Origin: Selaginella tamariscina
Taxonomy: Eukaryota > Streptophyta > Lycopodiopsida > Selaginellales > Selaginellaceae
DNA length: 64,000 nt
Assembly: GCA_003024785.1 (NCBI GenBank)
Contig: PUQB01000185.1
Coordinates: 214,001-278,000 of the forward strand
Direction: 5' to 3'
Shown here in pieces: positions 45,445 through 57,707 of the stretch. The notes below the pieces were generated by a model. The model was not told where the DNA came from and ran no database searches. It saw nothing but the letters and a program-made list of their open reading frames with translations. The translations under genes and the position numbers were made by a program. Position 1 is the first letter of the stretch. Each line of letters opens with the position of its first letter.

Positions 45445-48400
45445 TTAACCTTGAGAGATCACCTCGCCAAACTTGACAAAGAGGTGACCTCCTGAAGTTG
45501 TACTGCTGGCTGCCGAGAGGTTATCCCTGTGCTTGCTATCAGCATAGTCATCCACATACCTCTGTTAGTAGTCGATGCGTCAGAAGCCTTCTTGTGCACA
45601 GCAGCTGAGCTAGGCAAGAGACTGAGCAGCACTTGGATACATCGTGCATCGTTGGCCTTTGTTGCAGGATTCTTCTGCGCACATACCAGTGCAGACGTAT
45701 CAGCTTGTGAACCAAGTTGACATCAGTGCATGTATCCTTCACTTCCGGATCCACAATCTCCATCACAGTGTTCTTATTTACATTGCTCAAAACCTGTGTA
45801 AGTATTTATGAGTAGAACATAAGCATGTTCTCCGGGATAAGCTTACCCATTGATGAAGGTTCTTATCATCATCGACGGCTTTGTGACGTGTGATGAGCTC
45901 CAGCAGCAACAATCCAAAGCTATAGACATCTGACTTCTCATTAAGCCTGGATGTTCTTGCATACTCAGGATCGATGTAGCCAATGGTGCCCATGACAAAT
46001 GTTGACGTGTGCGTGCTCGTGGAACATATGCTCTTGGCAATCCCAAAGTCAGACAGATGCACCTCCAGCCGCTCGTCCAGGAGAATGTTGGATGATTTCA
46101 CATCCCTATGTACTATCCTTGGACTGCAGTCATGGTGTAGATATGCTAGCCCTTGTGCTGCTCCTATCGCTATATTCAGCCTCGTCTCCCAGTCCAGCTT
46201 CATCTTCCTCACAGGACCTGCACACCACCCCGACGTGTTATTAAGCAGGTGTGTGTGTGTATACAACGGCGGACAGAAAGACATGCAGATAGAGACACCC
46301 AACTAACATACACTTGCATACAACACATAACATACCGTGCAATATGTCCCAAAGACTGCCATTCTCCATGAAGTCGTAGAACAGTAGATTACCAGCTGAA
46401 GATAATGAATAGCCGTACAAGCTGACCAAGTTACGGTGCTTAATATGACCTAGAGTTGCCAGCTCAGTCTCAAACTCGTGAACGTTCTGGGGATACTGGT
46501 TGTACAACCTCTTGATTGCCACCTTTTATAACAGTGTAGCATATATTAGAACATGTAACAAGTGTTATAGTGTGTGTGTGTGTATTCACCTTCTTTCCGT
46601 TCTTTAGTGTGCATTTGTACACTGAACTTGAAGCTCCTCTGCCAATCAAGAATCTCTCATGCAAGTTGTCTGTTATTCTCATTATGTCCTCGTATGTATG
46701 GCAAGCCATATCCATGTGTAATATCACCAGCGTTGGTGGCCCTATATATCAATATCAACATTAACATTTAATACATACCCATATACTCAACAGTATATTG
46801 TTTATAACATATACTAATACACACGCACACGCAAGGACGCGCACACACACACACACACACACACCTGGAGAAGACTTGCTGGACGTCTTCATGAAACCTT
46901 TGGGTTGGTTCCAGCGTATACCAAGGAATATAAATAGTAGCAGCAAACACATACAACCAATTGATATTCCTAAGATTGCCGATGCCCCCATTTTTCTGTA
47001 AGCAAATTATTAATATATTTCAATGTAAAGTTAAAATTGTTAAACATACCAGAGCGTTTTGAATACCCACGGCACAGCTTAGTTGAGCCTCCACAAAGTT
47101 GTGGGTTACCAATGTAGCTGCGCGCATGTGAAATAATACGAACCTTAGATACACTTAAACTATGTATTAAATAATTCATTAATACATTTATAATGTATGT
47201 ATTATTTCATAATTTAAAAAGGAACAACTTTATTTGCACAAACCTGTCAGTGGAGAATTTGTTGAAGATGATATTCGCAGGTATTTCTCCCGATAAGTTG
47301 TTATATGAGACGTTCCTGATACAATACATAAGATTCCAATACCATTTATGCACACGTGCACACACACAAACACGTACAGACATCATGCCTGCATAAACGT
47401 AACTCTCTCTCTCTCTCTCTCTGCCTGTGTGTGTGTGTGTGTGTGTCACTTACAGATATTTGAGGCTCATACAGTTGCCAAGTTGTACAGGTATACTTCC
47501 AGATAATCGTTCTTTTCTAAGTGTCTGTCTCAAATTCCAACAAGTAAATACCAACGAACATACCCACACACACACACCCAGAGCTTACAGTTCATTCAGC
47601 ATTGTGAGCTGTCCTAACTCTGGAGGTATGCTCCCTGATAGATTGTTCTCAGAAAGATCTCTGCAACAATAAATAAGAAATTAAATGACATATTAAGAGA
47701 GTATATATATATATATATATAACAAATATATTACATCAGACTGACGCTCCTTAAGCTGCTAAACTCAGAAGGAATCCCTCCAGAGAGCTTGTTGTGTCTT
47801 AGAATCCTGCAGGCGCAAACAGATATACATACATGCGTATACATATATATGTACATATACTTACATGGTAAGCATGTGTTGCAGGTTACCAATTGATCTT
47901 GGTATATGCCCAGTCAATAGATTCCCGGATAAATCCCTGAATAGCATATAAGAACTAACGAAAACGCAACATTCAAATTAATACTTACACAGTGTCCAAG
48001 TTGACGATATGACCAAACTCTTCAGGAATGCTTCCAGATATGAAGTTTGATGACATATTGCTAATAAAGCACTTGTTAATAAGTGTTTATCTCTATGGAC
48101 GTAATACATATATTGTGTATTAAGTTGGGTGTTTGCGTGTGTAGAAGAGAGAGAGAGAGATACAGGTAAGTTAGACTTCCAAGCTGGTGGAGCTCTGGAG
48201 GTATGCTGCCATTCAAAAGATTGCCATGAACATTACTGCATATTTGATCAATCAAATCATTAGCAAACATTAATAATATAATATATGATACTTGAATATT
48301 ATTCATTACATGTAGTTCATAGATGAGCAGAAGCTAATATTCTTTGGAAACGGGTCCAGATAGCTGATTATTAGATAAATCACTGCATGAAACAATAATT

Positions 48401-48866
48401 TGTTAATACGTCCATATTTAAATTATGTGTACTTACATTATACACACATATATGTTTGTACATGTTTTTAACTTACAGCTCAAATAATTCGCTCAAGCTT
48501 CCAAGCTCAGGAGGTATGTCTCCAGTTAAATTATTGTCATTCAGCTGTCTGCAAAAAGATAATAATGAATGGCCAAGTATAGACATAATTAACTATTCAT
48601 ATGATTAGCATATATACATACATGTGTGTACACATATAAACAAACTTACAGGTAACTGAGCTTCGTCATGTTTCCCAGCTCAGGTGGAATGGGTCCGGTA
48701 AGCATGTTCCCATGAAGATATAGCTTACCAGTGAATGTAAGGTTACCGAGTATAGCAGGAATATGCCCTTCAAGCCGGTTATTGCTTAAATCACTAAAAG
48801 AAACCGTTAAACTAGTTAGTATTTTAAACAGTTAATATTAAACACAAATAAACTGGACAACACAAA

Positions 48867-48926
<60 letters not shown>

Positions 48927-50459
48927 ACACACACACACACAAACTTATGATAAACTTACAGAACAGCAAGGGCTTGCATAAGCCCGATGACATCTGGGAT
49001 TCTGCCAACCAGTTTGTTCCCTTGAAGGGAGCTGATATAATTAATCTAAATGATTAGTAAACACATTGACTAAAATAGCATATGATCATTTAACTAGAGA
49101 ATTAATAATTAGCTTAACTATCACGTACAGTGTAGCTACTTGAAGAAACCCTACGTTGAATGGTATCTCTCCAGTTAACTGGTTGTATGAAAGATCTCTG
49201 AGAGTTTATGGATTGTTAGAAAACATTAACAGATACATACTAAAGCTTACAGTATTTCGTAGCTAGTACAATTTCCAATATTTTCGGGTATAGGACCTGA
49301 GATATTGTTACTCCGTATATCACTGCAACTGCCAAGGTTAGTATGAATAATAAAACGTAAACAATATCAAACTTACAAATACCAAAGGCCGGTAAGTCGA
49401 CACATATCCGGTGATAAGCTTCCAGTTAATAAATTATCTCGTAGTCCCCTAAACATTAAATTATATATATATATATATAAACATTTAGAAAACGACGTAC
49501 AGGTATTGTAAGACTTCACTCCAGTAAAGTAATGTGGGATTTCCCCTGTTAATTGGTTCTGTGCTAAGTCCCTGAAGTAATGTGAAGAGACGTAATAAAT
49601 ATACGAAACAAGGTAAAGTTAGAACAACTCACAAAGTTTTGAGATTTGGGAGCTGCGAAAGCGTGGAAGGTATAGGTCCTGTAAGTTGATTGTTCTTAAG
49701 AATGCTGTAGAAAGGATTATTAATCACACATAGCTCAAGCAAAGGATATTATCACTTACAGATTCTCGAGTTGCTTGAGCTGTGAGATGGAGAAAGGTAC
49801 ATCTCCGTAGAACCCATTAAACGAGAGATCGCTGTTAAGAAAATTGTCAAGTAGTAATAATATCTGTTATGTAATAACTAACATGGTTTTCAGGCTGATG
49901 CATTGGCCAATCTCATCAGGAATCTGTCCTGATAAGCTGTTCTCTCTCAAGTCTCTGCATTAAATATTAATCAGATGTGCTTAAGACGTTAAGCAAAAGA
50001 CTTACAGGAATTGTAAACTTTTGAGCTTCCCAAAAGCTGGCGATATCTCGCCGGAAAGCCCCAAATTGGTCAGATTCCTGAGAGCGAAAGTTTGTCATTA
50101 ATGGGCGCGCACACACACACACACACAGGTGCATGTGTGTAATGAGGGGGCACAACAACACGGGAAGAACATGAAGCATGATTGTAACTTACAAGCCAAT
50201 AACTTGGAGAGTGACATTATCACAGCTGACACCCCTCCAGAAGCACGGATCGTGATCAATTCTAGCATCCCAATTGTAGAGCACATTGTCCGCATTCACA
50301 AACGATTTCTTAATTTCCAGAAGAACATTGCCTGCACCCACAAACATGAACACATAAGAAATGGGACACGGGGAAGGAAGACTCACCATCGTCTGTGAGG
50401 CCGTCCGTGGACGCAATCGCAAGCAAGAAGAGGACAACCAAAGACTGTACAAGCTCCAT
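45445..50459 (-). CDS. ER: ERECTA-like LRR receptor kinase, 27 exons
   Basis: Cell-surface receptor that perceives EPF-type peptides and shapes stomata and organ growth in other plants. Exons (plus coordinates, 5' to 3'): 50387-50459, 50193-50331, 50006-50077, 49883-49954, 49760-49831, 49633-49704, 49501-49571, 49377-49448, 49251-49322, 49129-49197, 48960-49031, 48650-48793, 48477-48548, 48310-48382, 48164-48235, 47989-48060, 47865-47936, 47735-47806, 47589-47660, 47454-47516, 47244-47315, 47050-47117, 46865-46995, 46590-46741, 46336-46522, 45847-46217, 45445-45793. Signal peptide [18 protein letters not shown]-cap [10 protein letters not shown]; one LRR per 72-base exon, about 19-20 in all; transmembrane LLLLFIFLG; kinase with [27 protein letters not shown] and [12 protein letters not shown]-terminus [12 protein letters not shown]. 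The one-exon-per-LRR design and the tail are diagnostic of the ERECTA family. Small frame breaks are described in Part 2. Confidence 0.93.
46823..46864. repeat. (CA)n that includes a 5' splice site
   Basis: The exon 23 donor on the minus strand reads CTCCAG followed by (GT)n with no spacer, so the microsatellite itself provides the GT of the intron. Confidence 0.85.
47403..47446. repeat. (CT)n(GT)n in an ERECTA-like intron
   Basis: A CT run (47403-47422) and a GT run (47426-47446) lie within the intron after exon 20, starting about 7 bases from its donor site (minus strand). Confidence 0.95.
48871..48941. repeat. (CT)n followed by (CA)n in an ERECTA-like intron
   Basis: 53 bases of CT repeat followed by about 17 bases of CA repeat in the intron between exons 11 and 12, ending about 20 bases from the exon 11 donor site on the minus strand. 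Confidence 0.95.
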
Positions 50460-51050
50460 GAACTCGAATAAACTTGATCAACACTGGAGACGATCCATAC
50501 TGCGATACAAGATCCACAAGGGCATTCTAAGATTCCAACTCATCTGTGCAAATGTAGACCCACATTCTGTCGCAGGAAAGACACAATGCAGAGTAAGTCC
50601 CTGTTGCTTGTTGATTGATTGCCCGAAAATCTCTATCTGTTTCTTTCTAGACCAATATTTTTTTCCATTTCTGCTCCCCTCTGCTCTCTGTTCGGTTCTG
50701 TTCTGTTGGCCTCTGCCCCTGTTCTGCTTGTCCTTTGACAAAACCCAATGTTTATTACCACTTTTTGGGTTTTCCGTTTCCCTGTTGAGCTTTCATGCAG
50801 TGACGGCGGTGTCACATCCGGCAGTCTGACGCCGTGCCCATACTCTGGAAGCTTGCCGGAATATTTTAAACGCCCAACGGCATATTCCGATCCCAGTCAT
50901 CTCCTCCCTCCACGTCCCACATCCTACACCCTGTAGGGCTAGCTAGGGGCTGGCTGCCCGTATTATGACCAGTCGTGGTGGTCTATTCACCGTCATTTAT
51001 GCACTTTTTAACTTATATAAGTTACCGAAAAATGTTATAATTAAATTAAA
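50460..51050 (-). promoter_or_regulatory. 5' leader and likely promoter of the ERECTA-like gene
   Basis: Upstream of the start codon the minus strand is GA-rich (complement of the CT-rich block 50635-50730), as many plant 5' leaders are. A TTATATAAG box at 51013-51021 (palindromic) could be the TATA element about 550 bases from the ATG. A second weaker candidate, TTTAAAATA, is near 50862-50872. The start of transcription cannot be fixed from sequence alone. Confidence 0.3.
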
Positions 51051-53129
51051 AATGGATTTATGGAAAGGGAATAAGACCGTATTTTCGTAGTTTGTAACCT
51101 AGGCTAATTCATTACCACCAAGTCTAGGAGAACATTTACTTTTCACACGTGGCCTAGGCTGTCATTCATGTTTTTTTTTACTTTGATTTTAATATACCCA
51201 CTATTTTTATATTCCTGCCTCATCGGTCATGTGAAACCTGGTTTGAATAAGCAACACACAACAGAGGTATTTACCATTTTATAATCGCTACTTTACCACA
51301 CAAAATGGTATCTTCCAGCTGCAGGTTAGCAAAGTACACAGGACAGGTGGTTTATGTTGGCAAGATAGGATTAGTTTAACACTAAATTGAAAGACACTCC
51401 AAGCGAGCAAGGAAAAGGACTGATTGTTGATGATTACTTTGGAGGCATTGCAATCATATATAACAAGTCTGTTGCTGTTCTGTGTTGTTTGATTAAACAA
51501 ATGTGCTAAAGTTTAAAGTCAAATGCTAATATTATTATTCAACCGATCATGTCATGCACAAGCACTATACAATCGTTTTCTCAACATCCCACATGGCGTG
51601 CTCCATTTTTTAAACTGCAAGCGTTCCCGGGAATTCCTAAAATAACCCTCATCAACCCTTCCACGCAACTGCATTATAATATACCCTTGAATCCAGCTTA
51701 TCTACTACAATACATTATCTATGACAAAGTCGGTGGGCCGCCTCAAATCTCCGCCACAGTAGGAGCCCTCTCAATTGTATATCCACACACACGCTTACCA
51801 TACGAGAGTTCTAATCTATTTAAACATATCCAATGGTGGAAATTTTGCGACTTGAAATCGTATGCAAAATCTATGTAGGCCCGGGCTACAAAGGAAACGG
51901 CCATACTTGCCTATTTTTCGTATAGGGAACAATGTTATCTTTATGTTCTCCAGTCGATGTTCTGCAACAAATCAGAAATTTATATATGTGGTTGCTTCTC
52001 TCCTCTAAAATATTCACTATATATGCATGTGTGTGGGAGGGGCTCTCTCTCGCTTTCCACTTAAGTACAGCGTTTGACGCCATACTTTCAGAAGTGCACC
52101 ATGCACTTGCATGTGAAATCAAACCGAAAAATGGTGCCCCTTCCATGCTTTATGCTTTGAATGTTGCTACCTTAGTGCTTGATGTCACTGGTTCGTATAT
52201 ATAAATTTGCTTTTGTTGGGTTCTACTTAACTTATGTGCACCATGCACTGGATCTGCAGGTATATTCAAAGCAAAAATTATATAATAATCAAACAGTTAT
52301 ATGTAGTGTCGTCAAGGTCCATATACTTTTGGTGTACAAGGTGCATTTGAGCTCAACATATCTGGAAAGCTGTTTTTGAAGAGTCTCATGTGACGAATAA
52401 ATGCCAAGTACCTCATACATAACTCGAACGTTATGAATAAAAAGTCTCATATACGACGCACATGCACGCACACAAGCGGCATATACATTCTGCAGTGCAC
52501 ACTAAAGAATTGTATATAGAGTTGTATCTTGTGGTTAAATACTCGCTTTTATATTAGCGTTTGCACACTTTCTATCACGTGACATATGTGCCCTTATGCA
52601 ACTATCCAATATACTCAGTTTGTGGTCCTGTTAGTATATTATGTCACATTTATGTAGTTATGTGTTAATAACTATCAGCTAAAATGTACAAGTTCTTTTA
52701 TGGCCTTTTAAATTTACATATATAAAGATATATATACACATTCACTATCAATAAGAAACTCTCTGTGTATACATGACTTACTCATTTGCCACATATCATT
52801 ATAGATGACGTGTGTGTGAGAGAGTGCGCGGAGTATATCTATTTTAGAGCCAAATGACCAGCAAAATGTTCTATACTAAATATAAATTTACATATTAAAT
52901 GACATGTAAAGTGAATAATTCACACTTACTGATGCTAGCTAAACATTCACATCTTTGTAAAAAGAGGCTAAGTTAAGTTAATTATTATAATAATTCTACA
53001 TGTATTTAGAGGATATAATTAATTAAGTTTTACCACAGGGTAAGACATGGATTTTGTTTTATTTAAATTCTAGGTTAAAAAATGTTCTATACTAAATATG
53101 TGTTATAATTTATAATTACGAAAATAACT
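51051..53129. other. Intergenic DNA
   Basis: No gene supported. There are short open stretches such as 51549-51878 on the plus strand but with no family match and no codon pattern I can trust. A TGTGTGTGAGAGAG-type patch is at 52811-52825. Confidence 0.5.
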
Positions 53130-53149
53130 CAATAGGGACTGTCAATTGC

Positions 53150-53580
53150 ATTATCCTCCTCCTTTGGATTAGAAAAGACCCCACCCATAACTGGGGACTG
53201 GCCGAATAGAGATTCCATGGGTGAACCACACGCTGGGGAACTAGCATGTATGGCTCGAGCTGGAGGGAAACGAATCCATCAATCTTCGTTCATATGTTTG
53301 GCACACCCCATATATCAAGATCCTTAAGCAGTTCCTACTTGCTTGATTGCTTGCTATAGTGGCCCAAGCATCGACAATGCCTGGGGCCTTCCCTAACAAG
53401 ATGTTGGTTTCACAGTGAGGTTTACTGAGAAGGCCATGGGTGAAATGGTATGCTCTAGTGGTGTTTAGGATGGTTGGGAGCCCGCTGTGTTGTATGCACC
53501 ACTGAGGTGAGGCTACTTTGCTCTTCTCAAGTTTTTGGTTGAGGATCTTCTTTCACGTGTTCATTTGATGTGGAATGAAA
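53150..53580 (+). other. Possible non-LTR retrotransposon remnant
   Basis: Composition rises compared with the flanks. Broken readings such as KWYALVVFRMVG and GYFALLKFLVEDLLSRVHL with WNEI recall the region after the RT in plant LINE ORF2 proteins. The match is weak, with several stops, and no tail or target duplication is visible. Confidence 0.25.
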
Positions 53581-56500
53581 TTCAACAAAAAAAAAGTAAA
53601 GAAAAACATTAACATTAAGTAAAATAAGAGAAAAATAGATTTTCTTTTAAGAATAAACAAAATGTTACGTGGTTATACCGATTAATACATAATAAAATCT
53701 TTTTTTCTTTCATTATTCTGTAAATAGAATAATTTCCCTTATATAAGGGACAATCGTCCAGAGAGGCTATAATGTGAAGAATATATTATTACAATGTTAT
53801 GCTCACAATGTATTAAGAAGGTAGATTAAAGGAAAAAATTATATTTATAATTAAAAGCAAATTGAAAAAAATAATAATAATATACTTTTTGTCTTCTACT
53901 ATAAAATTGATCACCAGACTTATTATAAAAAAAGATTGACGTGTGATAAAACAAAAAACTATATTGTAACAAGAATATGAAGTATTTACAAGTTTATTTA
54001 TGTTAATAGTTTTGTTTTTGTTATAATTTATTTACTTTTTAAATATTTTAAATAAAAATTAATTAAATATTTATAAACTATCATGTATAAAAAAATTTCT
54101 AACAAATGTGATATCATAATTTTTTGTCATTCATTTTTATAAATTAGTCTATACATATTAAAATACTGGTTCATCTCTGTGAAACCTTTTTCATATATCC
54201 GTCTTATCACATTTTTTACAAACTTTAATATAATTAAATGCTGTTACATTTTCGGTACAAATACATCTTAGATGTTTTAGCAATAATTAATTCTACTTTC
54301 AAACTCACTATATACTAGTTTAAAAAATTATTTTTAAATATCAGTTGGTTATTAATCTTGATTCTAATACATTTTAAATTTTGCTCTTATTCATCATAAA
54401 CCGTTATATTCAAATCTAGATTTAACATGTATAATAATACAATTATCAATTTTAAATGCAATAGATAACAAAAAGTATTGTTTTAACTTTTTACAATATA
54501 ATATAATATGAAACACCTAATATTCCAAAAAAATTAATATTATAAACTTTTAATTATATCATCCATCGAAAGTGGCCACATTTATACATTATAAAAGAAA
54601 ATATATAGTTAAAACCTTGAAAAAACTAATTTTTACATGTATTTGTTCTTTATGAAAATATTATAGAGTGTATACAAGTCTTCTGAAATGTGAAAAATCT
54701 TTGATTATAGCAAGTTATCCGAAATGTGACAATCCCACTACATTTAGAGGTATAATACGAATTTAAACGTTTATGATCAAATGATAAATTTAACTACATG
54801 TATTATAAAGAAGAAACAGTACATGGCCTGTTATGCTGGAAGGTTTGAAGTTTATTCAAGGGGCAAATTACGTATAGCAAGCATTTCCAAGAATAAACAT
54901 TACATCGCCTGTTACGAAGACTACCTACCTTGTGTCTGTAACCAGTGTAAAGTAGCAAGACCACATGGTACTTTGAAGCCCCCATTGTTAGAACCTTACA
55001 CATTTGCGTCTTCTCTTGCTTTGAGCAACACACACATGCACACGGAGAGCATTCCATTAGAATTTATTTATATTCATTCGGGGTGTGTGTGCGCGTGATG
55101 AAAACCGCTAACATATAGAATAAAGAATCTGTGAGTCATTTCATATACAAAAAAATACAAGATATTTGATCTGTATTTGATGTGTGTGTGGTAATATATA
55201 CACATCAGACAGTTTTTTAATATAGTGTTCTTGTAGAGTTCTTTGTACCACATCCATTCTCAATGGATTAGACGAAAACATTATTTAAGAGGGACGGTAA
55301 ACAAATGTGTGCGTTTGTACAATTGTTGATATGGAAGAGGTTTGTTCAAAAGCCCGAGCACGTGCCCACAGGATCCCCGACGAATGATTTGGACACGCAT
55401 ATCCCCGCAAAACATTAGTCAATCTGTCAACTTGGATCCTTTGTGTGGTCCACACTCTAACTAAGATCTCATTTTCAGTCGTTGCTTCAAAGCTATTCTA
55501 TTTGAATCCATGTTAATATACAAAAGCATTAATATAATATGAAGCCTCCCTGGCACCATTGTTTATGTGACACCCAAAAAGGACGTCTCCTCTCCACCCG
55601 TGACACATTTAACTAGTATGTTAAAACCCTCCATGTCGACGGACCCTTACATATATAATTCATTTTAACAAAGCGTTGCCAAATTTCCATACACTGTATT
55701 ACTATATCTTTAGGAAAGCGGCAACGCACATGCACTCCCATGTGTCCACTTGATCTGTGAAAATGTGAAACTTCGAACGCCTTAGATTCAGGTTGCACTT
55801 GTGATCGCGATAGCAACACCGACTATATAATTACTTACTGGTAATAGCATACACCGGATTATATATAATCAAGCCGTCTAAGTGCAAAGACATTCTCTGT
55901 GTGAGGAATATTCCGTCGGCGGCAGAGGAGACGGAGTTTGCCGGCTGACCGTCGACAGCGTGGGGCTGACGCGTGGCTTCATCGGCAGTGTTCGATCCTC
56001 CCGACCACTCGTGTGGCGAGCCATCCTTTGTTTGTAGCTTTCCCGGTTTGGATAAGCAATTTCTTTGATGGTGACAAAATAAGAAGCGAATCTCTCAGGA
56101 TTTTTTCAAATTAATAAAGGGCAAAGCCGGACGTCAATGTGCATGTGATCAAACAAAACAGCAATGCATTTTAATCACACATTGCAATGCCTCCGACGAT
56201 AGCAACCTCCATGTGTGACTCATTGCTCCCGAGAAAACCCGTATGATTAGCCCGGTATATTCCCCGCATATGAATATAAACCACATTCAATCATAAGATC
56301 TCATGTGATATGTTGCGCCCAGATAGCGTCTTAAATATTAATTTTTCTGCTCAATGGAACGCTCCAAAGGGGAATCATTAGTTTTCCCCCCTCTAATAGT
56401 AAACTCAACACTCACTTTCCATAGTATGAAAGAAGATCGGATTCGTCCTCATCAATGACATAACCCCCCAAGTATGACACATGTGAACCATGTCGTATAA

Positions 56501-57340
56501 CAGGGGCATCTTGCATGGCTCAAGAATTGCATGACCACTAGACAACCCTAGGCCGGTGACACGATTACACCTTGGATTAGCGTGAAAACTCAGGTGGTTA
56601 GGGCTCGTGGTTCTGTTTTGCTAGCTGTTAGTGTGGTTAAGTCAGCAATGTGTTGAGGAAATGATGGGCAAGAGGCAATGAGTAGGTGAGGGCCTCATTA
56701 ATAGCACACTGACTTGGTGTGCATGCCTGCCTGCCTGCCTGCCATATACTGTACTTGTGTATGTCACTGTATTATCCACCGTATATACAAGTGGTACCCT
56801 GGTGGAGTTGGAAAGCATCTCGCTATTTGCTGGCATTTGTGTTGTCCTCTGGTGGTTGGCCGTGTTTGGTACCCCTTCCTTTATTTTACCCTTAACCGCC
56901 TTTCCTTCACCCTTAACAAGATTCTTTACTTTACCCTTAAACGAGATTAGGGCTCCCCCACACAAGTTGACGAGCATGTGATGGCCATTTTTGATACAAA
57001 CGAGGCTTGTCGCATTTGCAAACAGCTCAGAGTTGCACTAGGCGGGGCGTGAAAAAAGAAAACAATAGCAAAACAACTTGACCTTAGTCCTCGATTAAAA
57101 AGATGGATGATGATGAATGATTAATTAACTGTTTAGTATGACCCAACCCCAAAATACCCAATCACATGTCAAACTATAGTCTCGCTTGTTGGGAATAAAC
57201 TTGTCAACAATTCCTAGGTATATTCTAATGGAATCTGATCGACAATGTGAGGAAAAGAAAATAAAATAAAAAATGACTGTTGTTTGAATCCCTTGAATCT
57301 AGCCATTAAGTTTGCAGCCTCCTAACTCTTAATGTTTTTT
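53581..57340. other. Intergenic DNA upstream of the GRF gene
   Basis: 53581-54780 is very AT-rich. 54781-55098 holds a 105-codon open frame without a recognisable family, rich in Cys/Tyr/Lys, which I do not call a gene. 55880-56040 is GC-richer. A GCCT repeat (about five units) lies at 56723-56742. No RNA gene is seen. Confidence 0.45.
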
Positions 57341-57366
57341 TCCCCTTCTCTAGTTCCACTTGACCC

Positions 57367-57477
57367 ATGGTTGTGATGGATTCTCAAAGGCAGCAGATGC
57401 AGCTTATAGGAACTGATGATTTCCCCACAGCTCTCTTGAACATCCCATCATTGCTCGGGTTGTTTGTTTCAGCTTAA
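57367..57477 (+). promoter_or_regulatory. Upstream ORF in the GRF leader (36 codons)
   Basis: An ATG at 57367 opens a 36-codon frame (MVVMDSQRQQMQLIGT..., ending LFVSA then TAA), 230 bases before the GRF start codon. A CTTCTCTAG with a pyrimidine run just before it (57333-57352) looks like a 3' splice site, so this part may be an exon of the 5' leader. If transcribed it would be an upstream ORF that could lower translation of the main frame. Confidence 0.3.
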
Positions 57478-57707
57478 GCTTGGTAACAAAGGTTTTGCAT
57501 TTGCTTTGCCCCTTGCCTGCTACAACACAACATCTTTAAAGCTGCTTTCCCCTGTTGTCTGGCTTTTGTACCATGACAACTTGCTAGAACAAGTTTGGAA
57601 ATAGATCATAATAGCTAGATTTAATCTCCTGCAGCTTGCTATTCAAGGCATCTGTATGTGCGTTCCTCACGGGTCTATTATCTACTGCAGTGTAGAAGCT
57701 ATCTAAA

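Noticed and set aside
45983-46371. Plus-strand open frames across the kinase exon
   Set aside because: They are antisense shadows of the strongly matching receptor-kinase exon on the minus strand.
51549-51878. 109-codon plus-strand frame
   Set aside because: Begins in AT-rich DNA with no recognisable domain, and no supporting signals were found.
54781-55098. 105-codon open frame on the plus strand, with an 84-codon frame opposite
   Set aside because: No family resemblance, no splice borders or neighbours that support it, and both strands are open, which is expected by chance here.
56642-56977. 111-codon minus-strand frame with overlapping plus-strand frames
   Set aside because: Low-complexity GCCT repeats and frames open on both strands; no family match.
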